Assembly: GCF_024172165.1 (NCBI RefSeq)
Contig: NZ_JAMZEB010000002.1
Span: 6,283,501 to 6,347,500 of the forward strand
Source of the DNA: Nonomuraea thailandensis
GTDB taxonomy: Bacteria > Actinomycetota > Actinomycetes > Streptosporangiales > Streptosporangiaceae
DNA: 64,000 bases
Reading direction: 5' to 3'
The notes under the pieces are model-generated. The model was not told where the DNA came from, did not search any database, and saw nothing but the letters and a program-made list of their open reading frames with translations. Positions within the stretch are counted from its first letter, which is position 1. Each line of letters opens with the position of its first letter. The position numbers and the translations under genes are program-made. Positions 1-11,426 of the stretch are shown here, one piece after another.

Positions 1-928
1 GCACCTCGCACCGGTCGGCGAGCCCGGCGGCGACGACGTTCTTGGCGACCCAGCGCATGGCGTAGGCGGCCGAGCGGTCGACCTTGGACGGGTCCTTGCC
101 GGAGAAGGCGCCGCCACCGTGGCGGGCCATGCCGCCGTAGGTGTCGATGATGATCTTGCGGCCGGTGAGGCCGGCGTCGCCCATCGGGCCGCCGATCTCG
201 AAGCGGCCGGTCGGGTTCACCAGCAGGCGGTAGCCCTCGGTGTCGAGCTCGAGGCCGGCGAGCACGGGGTCGACCACGTGCTCCTTGATGTCGGGAGCCA
301 GCATCTCCTTGAGGTCGATCTCCGCGGCGTGCTGCGTGGAGACCACGACGGTGTCGAGGCGGACGGGCGTGTCGCCGTCGTACTCGATCGTGACCTGGGT
401 CTTGCCGTCGGGGCGCAGGTAGGGCACCGTGCCGCTCTTGCGCACCTGGGACAGGCGCTGGGCCAGCCGGTGGGCGAGCGTGATCGGCAGCGGCATCAGC
501 TCGGGGGTCTCGCGGCAGGCGTAGCCGAACATGAGGCCCTGGTCACCGGCGCCCTGGCGGTCGAGCTCGTCACCGTCACCGTCGACGCGGTGCTCGTAGG
601 CGTCGTCGACACCCTGGGCGATGTCGGGCGACTGCGCGCCGATGGACACCGACACGCCACAGGAGGCGCCGTCGAAGCCCTTGTGGGAGGCGTCGTAGCC
701 GATCTCCAGGATCTTCTCGCGGATGACGCCGGGGATGTCGACGTAGGTCTCGGTCGTGACCTCGCCTGCGACGTGAACCTGGCCGGTAGTGATCATCGTC
801 TCGACGGCGACCCGGCTCTTGGGGTCGTCCTTGAGCATGGCGTCGAGAATCGCGTCACTGATCTGGTCGGCGATCTTGTCCGGGTGGCCTTCGGTGACCG
901 ACTCGGAGGTGAACAGGCGACGTGACAA
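1..928 (-). CDS. metK: S-adenosylmethionine synthetase (3' end cut off by window)
   Basis: Makes S-adenosylmethionine from methionine and ATP in the cytoplasm. The visible 309 codons cover about three quarters of the roughly 400-residue family. The N-terminus reads MSRRLFTSESVTEGHPDK, the classic MetK opening with the GHPDK ATP/metal motif. Further in are an FGYACRETPELMP segment and the glycine-rich stretch GGAFSGKDPSKVDRSAAY near the window edge. The start is taken as TTG at 928, because GAGGAG lies about 10 nt upstream and the nearby ATG at 944 is out of frame. It is the last gene of the minus-strand series mihF-gmk-rpoZ-coaBC, but the 128-bp gap to the preceding small gene may hold its own promoter. 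No anomaly other than the TTG start and truncation by the window. Confidence 0.96.
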   Translation of the reverse strand, partial: MSRRLFTSESVTEGHPDKIADQISDAILDAMLKDDPKSRVAVETMITTGQVHVAGEVTTETYVDIPGVIREKILEIGYDASHKGFDGASCGVSVSIGAQSPDIAQGVDDAYEHRVDGDGDELDRQGAGDQGLMFGYACRETPELMPLPITLAHRLAQRLSQVRKSGTVPYLRPDGKTQVTIEYDGDTPVRLDTVVVSTQHAAEIDLKEMLAPDIKEHVVDPVLAGLELDTEGYRLLVNPTGRFEIGGPMGDAGLTGRKIIIDTYGGMARHGGGAFSGKDPSKVDRSAAYAMRWVAKNVVAAGLADRCEV

Positions 929-1056
929 CTCAGTGGCTCCTCATGCAGCGGCTGCTGACGGATGTAAGGCCCGGGACCAATGGGCACGGCTGGGCCTCGC
1001 CGAAGTCTAGCCCTACCAGGCGCCAGGTCGCGAAACTGTCCACCATATGTCTCCCA

Positions 1057-1419
1057 TCAGAGCTCGGGCAGGGGATCGGCCGGCAGGATCTCCGGGGCGA
1101 AGATCTCCGCGTCCGCGGCCGACACCACAGCGGCGTACTCCTCATCGAACTCGAACACGATCGAGCCGAGCTCGAGAACGTTTCCCGGCAGGATGGGGCC
1201 GAGCCTGGTGTGCCGCGGGAACTCCGCGAACACCGACACCGGCCTGTCGATCCTGAGGGTCCTCGTGGCCAGCACGGAGATGGCCGTGCCGGTGACTACG
1301 ATCAAGAAGTTGCCCGTCCCCGCCGAACCCTCGGAGAACGCGGGGAAGACGTAATGGATCTCCCCCTGATCGCCGAGCAATGTTCTACAACGCTCCCTGA
1401 CAGCAGAACCCACCGGCAT
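1057..1419 (-). CDS. Conserved small protein of unknown function between coaBC and metK
   Basis: A 120-residue soluble protein with no signal peptide or membrane segment. It is acidic at the C-terminus and has a beta-rich looking core (LRIDRPVSVFAEFPRH, then LELGSIVFEFDEEYAAVV). I do not recognise a catalytic motif. The regular alternation of hydrophobic strands could suggest a small barrel or PH-like fold, but that is only an impression. The ATG at 1419 has an AGGGGG ribosome site 6 nt upstream and its own candidate promoter, so it may be transcribed apart from coaBC. It sits between coaBC and metK on the same strand. Function unassigned. Confidence 0.7.
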   Translation of the reverse strand: MPVGSAVRERCRTLLGDQGEIHYVFPAFSEGSAGTGNFLIVVTGTAISVLATRTLRIDRPVSVFAEFPRHTRLGPILPGNVLELGSIVFEFDEEYAAVVSAADAEIFAPEILPADPLPEL

Positions 1420-1438
1420 TCCAACCCCCTTGCCCCCA

Positions 1439-1468
1439 AGTATCCGCAGGCAAAGAGGTTTGTTGCAA
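1439..1468 (-). promoter_or_regulatory. Candidate promoter of the small gene upstream of metK
   Basis: On the minus strand TTGCAA (1468-1463) and GATACT (1444-1439) are separated by 18 bp, close to the housekeeping -35/-10 pattern, about 20 nt ahead of the ATG at 1419. Sequence pattern only. Confidence 0.4.
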
Positions 1469-1518
1469 CGGGTGATCGAGTAATCAGGTCTGTACGCTTT
1501 GTACGAGTTTCCGCCGAC

Positions 1519-2709
1519 TCACCCGAGCCGTACGGCGACCAGGTCCCACACGGCGTCGGCGAGATCCTCCTTGGGCCCGAACGGCACCTCGACCGGATCC
1601 CCGCCCGCCACCAGCACGGTGGCCGCGTTGTCGGGGGTGCCGAAGGCCAGGCCCTCCCCCACCTGGTTGACCACCAGCAGGTCGCAGCCCTTGCGGGCGA
1701 GCTTGGCCTGCCCGTTGGCCAGCACGTCGTGCGTCTCGGCCGCGAAGCCCACGATCACCGAAGGACCCGGCTCCGCACGGCGGCGCTCACCGAGCTCGGC
1801 GAGGATGTCGGGGTTCTTGACGAGATGGATGGCCTCGGGCTCACCGTCGGTCTTCTTGATCTTGGTGTCGTGCCGTGTCGCGGGGCGGAAGTCGGCCACC
1901 GCGGCGGCCATGACCACCACGTCGGCGCCGGTGGAGGCGGCCAGGACGGCGTCGCGCAGCTCGGCCGTGGACTCGACCCGCACCACCTTCGCCCCGGCGG
2001 GGTCGGGGAGCGCGGCGTTGGCCGAGACGAGCGTGACCTCGGCGCCCCGGGCGGCGGCCGTGCGCGCCAGGGCGTAGCCCTGCAGCCCGGAGGAGCGGTT
2101 GCCGATGTAGCGCACGGGGTCGATGGCCTCGCGGGTGCCGCCCGCGGAGACGACGACCTTGCGGCCGGCCAGGTCCTGCGGCCTGCCACGGAGCACGCGC
2201 AGGCACACCTGGAAGATCTCGGCGGGGTCGGGCAGCCGGCCGGGGCCGGTGTCGGCGCCGGTGAGCCGGCCCACCGCGGGGTCGATCACGACGGTGCCCC
2301 GCTCGCGCAGCGTCGCGACGTTGGCCCGCGTGGCGGGGTGCTGCCACATCTCGGTGTGCATCGCGGGCGCGAACACCACCGGGCACGTCGCCGTCAGCAG
2401 CGTGTTGGTGAGCAGGTCGCCCGCCAGCCCGTGCGCGGCCTTGGCCAGCACGTCGGCGGTCGCCGGCGCCACCACGACGAGGTCGGCCCGCTTGCCGATG
2501 CGCACGTGCGGCACCTCGTGGACGTCGTCCCACACCTCCGGCGACACGGGGTTGCCGGACAGGGCGGCCCAGGTGGGCGCGCCCACGAACTTCAGGGCCT
2601 CGCGGGTCGGCACGACCCGCACCTCGTGGCCCGACTCGGTGAACAGCCGCAGCAGCTCGCACGCCTTGTACGCGGCGATGCCGCCGCTGACGCCCAGGAC
2701 GACCTTCAT
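1519..2709 (-). CDS. coaBC: Bifunctional phosphopantothenoylcysteine decarboxylase / phosphopantothenate-cysteine ligase
   Basis: Carries out two successive steps of coenzyme A synthesis: CTP-dependent joining of cysteine to 4'-phosphopantothenate (CoaB) and FMN-dependent decarboxylation to 4'-phosphopantetheine (CoaC). Length 396 residues matches the fused family. The N-terminal CoaC half starts MKVVLGVSGGIAAYKACELL (flavoprotein GVSGGIAAYK motif), with APAMHTEMW holding the conserved AMH substrate motif. The C-terminal CoaB half starts near residue 180 (KVVVSAGGTREAIDPVRYIG, GNRSSG) and has the KIKK nucleotide-binding lysines near residue 285. It begins 8 nt after the rpoZ stop, so the two are co-transcribed. 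This neighbourhood (gmk-rpoZ-coaBC-metK) is widely conserved in actinobacteria. Confidence 0.96.
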   Translation of the reverse strand: MKVVLGVSGGIAAYKACELLRLFTESGHEVRVVPTREALKFVGAPTWAALSGNPVSPEVWDDVHEVPHVRIGKRADLVVVAPATADVLAKAAHGLAGDLLTNTLLTATCPVVFAPAMHTEMWQHPATRANVATLRERGTVVIDPAVGRLTGADTGPGRLPDPAEIFQVCLRVLRGRPQDLAGRKVVVSAGGTREAIDPVRYIGNRSSGLQGYALARTAAARGAEVTLVSANAALPDPAGAKVVRVESTAELRDAVLAASTGADVVVMAAAVADFRPATRHDTKIKKTDGEPEAIHLVKNPDILAELGERRRAEPGPSVIVGFAAETHDVLANGQAKLARKGCDLLVVNQVGEGLAFGTPDNAATVLVAGGDPVEVPFGPKEDLADAVWDLVAVRLG

Positions 2710-2717
2710 CGAAGGGG

Positions 2718-2987
2718 TCAGGCCGCGCCTTCGATGGGCTCGGCGTTGAGCAGGCCCTCGGAGACCTCCCGCAGCGCGATGGACAGCGGCTTCTCCTGCG
2801 CGTGCGTCTCGACCAGCGGCCCGACGTACTCCAGCAGGCCCTCGCCGAGCTGGGAGTAGTAGGCGTTGATCTGGCGGGCGCGCTTGGCGCCCATGATCAC
2901 CAGGGAGTACTTGCTGTCGACGATGTCGAGCAGCGCGTCGATCGGCGGGTTGGTGATGCCCTCCGCGGCCGGGGTGGTGCCTGCCAC
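2718..2987 (-). CDS. rpoZ: DNA-directed RNA polymerase omega subunit
   Basis: Small RNA polymerase subunit that helps assembly by holding the beta' subunit. The 89-residue protein has the family signature: a short N-terminal tail, then PPIDALLDIVDSKYSLVIMG and AKRARQINAYYSQLGEG, with the basic AKRARQIN helix typical of omega. Start is GTG at 2987 with GAGAGG about 9 nt upstream. It lies 4 nt downstream of gmk and 8 nt upstream of coaBC in one transcription unit. Nothing unusual. Confidence 0.95.
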   Translation of the reverse strand: MAGTTPAAEGITNPPIDALLDIVDSKYSLVIMGAKRARQINAYYSQLGEGLLEYVGPLVETHAQEKPLSIALREVSEGLLNAEPIEGAA

Positions 2988-2991
2988 GATG

Positions 2992-3657
2992 TCAGACCTC
3001 TCGGTTGGTGGTTGTCGTGACCCCCTGAGGGTCAGTCATCAAGGCTATCAGCCGGTGGCACACGTCTTGGACACTCGTGTTCACCAGTGTCAGGTCGAAT
3101 TCCGACTCGGCGGCCATCTCGACCCGCCCGGCCTCCAGCCGGCGCGCGATGACGTCCTCCGGCTCGGTGCCGCGCCCGCGCAGCCGCTTCTCCAGCTCCT
3201 CCCAGGTGGGCGGGGCCAGGAACACCAGCAGCGCCTCCGGCATGCTCCTGCGCACCTGCCTGGCGCCCTCGAGGTCGATCTCGAGCAGGGTGGGCACCCC
3301 GTCGGCGAGTTTCTTCAGCACCGGCTCGCGCGGCGTGCCGTAGCGGTTGCCCGCGAACTCCGCCCACTCGAGCAGCTCCCCCGACTCCACGAGCCGGTCG
3401 AACTCCTCGCCGTCGACGAAGAAGTAGTGGATCCCGTTGACCTCGCCGGGCCGGGGCCTCCTGGTGGTCACCGAGACCGACAGCCACACCTGGGGGTGCG
3501 CCCGCCGGAGCTCGGCGACGACCGTGGACTTGCCGACGCCCGACGGCCCTGAGAGGACCGTCAGCCGCCGTTCGCTCAAGGGCGGGAAGTCGACTTCCAC
3601 TTCCGGTCCGACCGCCTCGTGGGCACTGACTTCGCCGGACCAGGACCTGTCGGTCAC
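2992..3657 (-). CDS. gmk: Guanylate kinase
   Basis: Phosphorylates GMP to GDP with ATP in the cytoplasm. The P-loop GPSGVGKST is at residues 37-45, followed by VSVTTRRPRPGEVNGIHYFF (GMP-binding Ser/Tyr region), EWAEFAGNRYGTPREPV and LLEIDLEGARQVR, all in the normal order. The 221-residue length includes about 30 extra residues before the core. The GTG start at 3657 has AGGAA close upstream, but a shorter product cannot be excluded. The gene is 43 nt downstream of mihF, matching the usual actinobacterial mihF-gmk-rpoZ order. Confidence 0.95.
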   Translation of the reverse strand: MTDRSWSGEVSAHEAVGPEVEVDFPPLSERRLTVLSGPSGVGKSTVVAELRRAHPQVWLSVSVTTRRPRPGEVNGIHYFFVDGEEFDRLVESGELLEWAEFAGNRYGTPREPVLKKLADGVPTLLEIDLEGARQVRRSMPEALLVFLAPPTWEELEKRLRGRGTEPEDVIARRLEAGRVEMAAESEFDLTLVNTSVQDVCHRLIALMTDPQGVTTTTNREV

Positions 3658-3700
3658 TTCCTACCCCCCGTTGAACCTGCGCTTTCGTGTGGAACAGAGA

Positions 3701-4024
3701 TTAGCTCTCGTTGCCACCGAACTCGCGCTCGAGGGAGGCCCTCTGGTTCGCGCCGAGGCCCCGCACGCGGCGGGACTCGGCGATGGCAAGCCGCTCCATG
3801 AGCTGCTTGGCGCGGACCTTGCCCACGCCGGGGAGCGATTCCAACAGTGCCGACACCTTCATCTTGCCGATGACGTCGTCGGTCTGCCCATCCTTGAGCA
3901 CCTCAGCCAGAGAAACCGCGCCATGCTTGAGCCGGTTCTTGACCTCGGCACGCTCTTTACGGGCCTTGGCAGCCTTTTCCAAAGCTGCGGCGCGCTGCTC
4001 AGGGGTCAGGGGAGGAAGAGCCAC
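3701..4024 (-). CDS. mihF: Actinobacterial integration host factor
   Basis: Small nucleoid-associated DNA-binding protein of the mycobacterial/streptomycete IHF type, unrelated to the HU/IHF fold of E. coli. The 107 residues comprise a charged N-terminal helix (TPEQRAAALEKAAKARKERA), a linker, and a helix-two-turn-helix-like module with ESLPGVGKVRAKQLMERLAI and RRVRGLGANQ. The GVGKVRA segment is the phosphate-backbone contact known for this family. Start is GTG at 4024 with GAGGTGA upstream. It follows 446 bp without a gene after pyrF and heads the gmk-rpoZ-coaBC series, so it probably has its own promoter. Confidence 0.93.
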   Translation of the reverse strand: MALPPLTPEQRAAALEKAAKARKERAEVKNRLKHGAVSLAEVLKDGQTDDVIGKMKVSALLESLPGVGKVRAKQLMERLAIAESRRVRGLGANQRASLEREFGGNES

Positions 4025-4470
4025 GCCGGGTCACCTCGAATTTCTGTCGATGTACTCGGACGGGATGGGAAACTAGCTGGTCATCGCCCCCTAAGCAACG
4101 TCAAGAGCGGTTTCTCTCGCGACAAAATCCACTTCATCACTCTGCGTGTTCGTAAAATCACATTGTGCTGATCAAATCGCCCTCACTTCCCCCTTCGCGC
4201 GTCGGCTCGCGCCGGTGTCGCGAAACGCAAGGGCGCGCCCGGGCCCGCCACCCGCCAATGTCCGAAACCCGGCCTACACCAGGGCCGAAACCCGGTCACG
4301 CGATCACCTGCGGATGCATTATGATCTTGTGAGCAGGGCCCGGCAGGTGCGGCGCGTGGCGGCGGGCGACGCATGCCCGGGCGGACGCCTCAGAGGGCAT
4401 GTGCCTGAAAGGGCATGCGCATCAGACCGGCGCGTCTCAGACCGGCGCTCGTCTCAGACCGGCGCTTGTT
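4025..4470. other. 446-bp intergenic region between pyrF and mihF
   Basis: No convincing gene. The part next to mihF is AT-richer than its surroundings (around 4125-4170) and should contain the mihF promoter; TTGACG is present on the minus strand near 4100 but I find no well-spaced -10. The part next to pyrF (4380-4470) holds short direct repeats listed separately. Short reading frames here have poor codon use for this genome. Confidence 0.5.
4422..4465. repeat. Three copies of a 12-bp direct repeat downstream of pyrF
   Basis: TCAGACCGGCGC occurs at 4422-4433, 4437-4448 and 4454-4465, at intervals of 15 and 17 bp, ending just before the pyrF stop codon. An imperfect AGGGCATG pair lies just upstream. 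Function unknown; could be slippage-derived. Confidence 0.7.
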
Positions 4471-5163
4471 TCAGGTGGCGCGGCGGAGCGAGGCGGCGAT
4501 GGCCGCGGCCGCCGCTCCCGGGTCGGCCGCGCCCGTGATGGGCCGTCCGATCACGAGCAGGTCGGCGCCGTCCGCCAGAGCCTGCTCGGGCGTGGCGACG
4601 CGCATCTGGTCCTGCGTGGCGGCCCCCGTGGGGCGCACGCCGGGCGTGATGAGGGTGATCTCCTCGCCCACCTCGGCGCGCACCGCCGAGACCTCGTTGG
4701 GCGAGCACACGAGCGCCGTGGCGCCCGCCTCGACCGACAGCGCTGCCAGGCGGCGCACGGCGGCGTCGGCCGGCCCGGCGAGCCCGATGCGCTCCAGGTC
4801 GCCCTCGGTGAGCGAGGTCAGGACGGTGACGGCGGCGATCCGGGTGTGCGGCGCGGCCTCCACGGCCGCCCTGATCATGGCGGGCCCGCCGGCGGCGTGC
4901 ACGGTCAGGATCGAAGGACGCAGCCGCGCCACGGCCCGCGCGGCCCCGGCCACGGTGTTGGGGATGTCGTGCAGCTTGAGGTCGAGGAACACGCGTACGC
5001 CGCTGGCCCCGCGCACGGAGGCGATCACGTCGGGCCCGTAGCGCAGGTAGAGCTCAAGGCCCACCTTGACCGTGCTGACGTGCGGCGTGACCAGGGCGGC
5101 CCACCGGGCGGCGGTCTCCAGGTCGGGGGCGTCGAGAGCGACGGCGATCGGTGCGGGGGTCAA
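4471..5163 (-). CDS. pyrF: Orotidine 5'-phosphate decarboxylase
   Basis: Last step of UMP synthesis: decarboxylates OMP. The core signature is VFLDLKLHDIPNTV (DxKxxD catalytic loop), preceded by PIAVALDAPD and TVKVGLELY, and followed by TPGVRPTGAATQDQ and ADLLVIGRPITGA (phosphate-binding GRPIT). This is the long-variant PyrF fold seen in actinobacteria. Start chosen at TTG 5163, which has GGAGAG 6-7 nt upstream; an in-frame TTG at 5181 would add six residues but lacks a ribosome site. It lies 25 nt after pyrD, last in the pyr operon. Confidence 0.94.
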   Translation of the reverse strand: MTPAPIAVALDAPDLETAARWAALVTPHVSTVKVGLELYLRYGPDVIASVRGASGVRVFLDLKLHDIPNTVAGAARAVARLRPSILTVHAAGGPAMIRAAVEAAPHTRIAAVTVLTSLTEGDLERIGLAGPADAAVRRLAALSVEAGATALVCSPNEVSAVRAEVGEEITLITPGVRPTGAATQDQMRVATPEQALADGADLLVIGRPITGAADPGAAAAAIAASLRRAT

Positions 5164-5188
5164 GACGTGCTCTCCAGACAATCGGGAG

Positions 5189-6166
5189 TCAAGGCGTGCT
5201 CTCCTCGGTATCGACTAGCAGGTGCCGGGGTGCGCTCCCCGGCGGGCGGTGCGCCAGGCCGACGGCGTCGGCCAGCCGCTGGAAGCCGCGGGCCCTCAGG
5301 AGCTCCTCAAGCTCGCGTTCGATGCGCAGGCAGGCATAGGGGTCGTGGAACAGCGCCGTGCCCACTCCGACCGCACAGGCGCCCGCCAGGACGAGCTGGA
5401 AGGCGTCCCTGCCCGTCATGACGCCGCCGACGCCGATCAGGGGCACCCCGGGCAGGGCCGCGTGCACCTGCCAGACGCACCGCACGGCCAGCGGCAGGAT
5501 GGCCGGCCCCGACAGGCCGCCGGTGACGGCGGCGAGCGAGGGACGCAGCGCCTCGGTGTCGATGGCCATGCCCAGCGGGTTGTTGATCATGGACAGCGCG
5601 TCGGCCCCCGCGTCCACGCAGGCGCGCGCGACGGAGACGATGTCGGCCACGTCGGGCGCGAGCTTGGCGACGACGGGCACGTCGTAGCGCATGATGGAGC
5701 GCACGGAGGCGATCACCTCGGCCGCGGCGCTGCCCTCGCGGGCGAAGACGCGCCCGCGGTCCTCCATGTTCGGGCAGGAGAGATTGACCTCCAGCGCCGT
5801 CACCCCGGGCGCGTCGGCGAGCCTGCGCGCCAGCTCGGAGTACTCGGCGACGGTGCCGCCGCCGATCGAGACGATGGTCTTGATGCCGCGCTGGGCCAGC
5901 CAGGGCAGCTCCCGCTCCAGGAACGCCTCGATGCCCGGCCCCTGCAGCCCGACGGCGTTGAGCATGCCCGAGGGCGTCTCGGCCATGCGCGGCGTGGGAC
6001 GGCCGGCGCGCGGGGCCATGGTGATCGAGCGGGTGGTCAGCGCGCCGAGCCGGTGCAGGTCGAAGAACTGGGCCAGCTCCCGCCCCGAGGAGGCGCAGCC
6101 GGCGGCGGTGGTGATGGGGTTCGCGAGCTCCACGTGCGCCAGAAACGTCCGCATATCAACTGACAT
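5189..6166 (-). CDS. pyrD: Dihydroorotate dehydrogenase, catalytic subunit (class 1B type)
   Basis: Oxidises dihydroorotate to orotate using FMN and passes electrons to PyrK, so NAD+ is the expected acceptor. Key segments: TTAAGCASSGRELAQFFDL near the N-terminus, EVNLSCPNMED with the catalytic cysteine, VVAKLAPDV, SMINNPLGMAID, GGLSGPAILPLAVR and GVGGVMTGRDAFQLVLAGA. A cysteine base rather than serine and the partner pyrK next door both point to class 1B. Start is ATG 6166, with GGAGG 11 nt upstream and an 11-bp overlap with the pyrK end; the frame stays open further upstream, but that extension lies inside pyrK. Product is 325 residues. Confidence 0.94.
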   Translation of the reverse strand: MSVDMRTFLAHVELANPITTAAGCASSGRELAQFFDLHRLGALTTRSITMAPRAGRPTPRMAETPSGMLNAVGLQGPGIEAFLERELPWLAQRGIKTIVSIGGGTVAEYSELARRLADAPGVTALEVNLSCPNMEDRGRVFAREGSAAAEVIASVRSIMRYDVPVVAKLAPDVADIVSVARACVDAGADALSMINNPLGMAIDTEALRPSLAAVTGGLSGPAILPLAVRCVWQVHAALPGVPLIGVGGVMTGRDAFQLVLAGACAVGVGTALFHDPYACLRIERELEELLRARGFQRLADAVGLAHRPPGSAPRHLLVDTEESTP

Positions 6167-7007
6167 GTCGTGCACCGCCTCCGGGGGCGCCGAGCGCGTC
6201 GAACGGGATCGTTCCCACGTCCTCGAAGCGCACCCGCTCCCCCCGGAACACCGGCCCCTCGGCGCACGCCCTGACCATCCTGGTGGCCCCGTCGTCACCG
6301 ATGACGGGCAGCACGCACGTCATGCACACCCCGATGCCGCAGGCCATGGCCTCCTCGACCGCCACCTGCACCGGGATGTCGAACTCCATGGCCACCGCCG
6401 TCACCGCCCGCAGCGTCTCCATGGGCGCGCAGGCGTACACGGCGTCGGCGCGCGTGTCGGCGATCACCGACGGCAGCGCGTCGGTGACCTTGCCGCGCAG
6501 CCCGAGCGAGCCGTCCTCGGTGGTCAGCGTGGTCGTCTGGGCGATCCTGCGGGCCCGCATCGCGCCGAACACGCGCTCCGCCCCGGCCCCGCCGAGCACG
6601 AAGTCCACCCGGCAGCCCCGCGCCAGCAGCGCGTCGGCCAGCGGGAACAGCACGGCGGAGCCGTACTCGGAGCCGACCAGCACGCAGTGGACGGGGTCGC
6701 GTGGCAGCGGGAAGGGCCGCCCGAGCGGCCCGACCAGGTCGAGCGTGTCACGGGCGCGCCGCTCGGCCAGCCAGGCCGTGCCCGACCCGCGCACGGTGAA
6801 GACGAGCTCCACCGTGCCGCCGTAGTCGGATTTCACGTCGTGGATGGACAGCGCGCGGCGCGTCACCATCGACGTGTACGGCCCGCCCACCGCCACGGAG
6901 ACGAAGTGGCCGGGGCGGTAACGCTCGGCGATGCCGGGCGCCACCACCGTCAGCGCATGGTAGGCGTCGACCCGGCGCGTCGTCAGCACCGTGCCCGTCA
7001 CCTGCAC
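6156..7007 (-). CDS. pyrK: Dihydroorotate dehydrogenase, electron transfer subunit
   Basis: FAD and [2Fe-2S] subunit that passes electrons from PyrD to NAD+. The N-terminal ferredoxin-reductase-like barrel holds VTRRALSIHDV (FAD site). Next is the nucleotide-binding half around LVGSEYGSAVLFPLADALL. The C-terminal iron-sulfur cysteines appear as ACGIGVCMTC with a further cysteine in RACAEGPVF. Length is 283 residues. The start is uncertain: GTG 7007 has no close ribosome site, while an in-frame CTG at 7022 sits 9 nt after GGAGGTGA and would add five residues. The gene overlaps pyrD, fitting a tight 1:1 complex. Confidence 0.93.
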   Translation of the reverse strand: MQVTGTVLTTRRVDAYHALTVVAPGIAERYRPGHFVSVAVGGPYTSMVTRRALSIHDVKSDYGGTVELVFTVRGSGTAWLAERRARDTLDLVGPLGRPFPLPRDPVHCVLVGSEYGSAVLFPLADALLARGCRVDFVLGGAGAERVFGAMRARRIAQTTTLTTEDGSLGLRGKVTDALPSVIADTRADAVYACAPMETLRAVTAVAMEFDIPVQVAVEEAMACGIGVCMTCVLPVIGDDGATRMVRACAEGPVFRGERVRFEDVGTIPFDALGAPGGGARHVS

Positions 7008-7045
7008 CGGTGTGCCGGCCAGTCGTCTTCACCTCCCGTGCGGGG

Positions 7046-10319
<3,274 letters not shown>

Positions 10320-10333
<14 letters not shown>

Positions 10334-11426
10334 GGGTCATGACCTCGCAGAACTCGTCGAAAAGATAGGCGGCGTCGTGCGGGCCGGCGGCGGCCTCGGG
10401 GTGGTACTGGACGCTGAAGGCGCGGCCGTCGAGCAGGCGCAGCCCTTCGACGCAGCGGTCGTTGAGGTTGACGTGGCTCACCTCGGCCTGCCCGTACGGG
10501 GTCTCGAACGGCCCGTCGAGCGGCGCCTCCACCGCGAACCCGTGGTTGTGCGCGGAGATCTCCACCTTCCCGGTGCGCACGTCCTGCACCGGCTGGTTGA
10601 CGCCCCGGTGGCCGTAGCGCAGCTTGTACGTGGACAGCCCGAGGGCCCGCCCGAAGAGCTGGTTGCCGAAGCAGATGCCGAAGAACGGCACCCTGGCCTC
10701 CAGCACCCCTCGCAGCGCCGACACGTCGGCGGTGGCGGGGTCGCCCGGCCCGTTGGAGAAGAACACGCCGTCGGGCTCGACCGCCATGATCTGCTCGTAG
10801 GTGGCGCCGGCGGGCAGCACGTGCACCTCGCAGCCGCGCTCGGCCATCCGGTGCGGGGTCATGCCCTTGATGCCCAGGTCCACGGCCGCGACCGTGAAGC
10901 GCTTGTCGCCGACGGCGGGCACGACGTACGTCTCCCCCGTGGCCACCTCGCGCGCCAGGTCCGCGCCCTCCATCCGGGGCGACTGCCGCACGCGCTCGAC
11001 GAGCTCCTCGACCGGCGCCCCGGGCGCGCTGAAGATGCCGGCGCGCATGGCCCCGCGCTCGCGCAGGTGGCGGGTGAGCGCGCGGGTGCCGGAGATGGCG
11101 ATCCCGACGACGCCCTGCTCCTTGAGGTAGTCGTCGAGCGAGCGGTTGGCCCGCCAGTTGGAGACCACCCTGGACGGCTCGCGCACGACGTAACCGGCCA
11201 CCCAGACGCGCCGGGACTCCGGGTCCTCGTCGTTGACGCCGGTGTTGCCGATGTGCGGCGCCGTCATGGCGACGATCTGCCGGTGGTAGGACGGGTCCGT
11301 GAGGGTCTCCTGGTAGCCGGTCATGCCGGTGTTGAAGACCATTTCGCCGAACGTCTCGCCTTCGGCGCCGTATGGAGTGCCATGGAAGACGCGGCCGTCT
11401 TCCAGGACGAGCACCGCAGTGTTCAA
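10320..11426 (-). CDS. carA: Carbamoyl-phosphate synthase small subunit (glutamine amidotransferase)
   Basis: Hydrolyses glutamine and channels ammonia to CarB. The N-terminal domain starts NTAVLVLEDGRVFHG, then FNTGMTGYQETLTDPSY. The C-terminal class I amidotransferase domain has the nucleophile in FFGICFGNQLFGRALG and the His/Glu pair in SVQYHPEAAAGPHD. The usual GICLGHQ reads GICFGNQ here, a mild variation around the cysteine. Start is TTG 11426, whose TTGA overlaps the pyrC stop by 4 bp with GAAGG upstream; the frame remains open much further upstream but that lies inside pyrC. Product 368 residues. Confidence 0.96.

Noticed and set aside
119..925. 268-codon plus-strand frame over metK
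   Set aside because: It is the complement of metK; the minus frame has the full MetK motifs, the plus frame is Val/Gly/His-rich shadow sequence.
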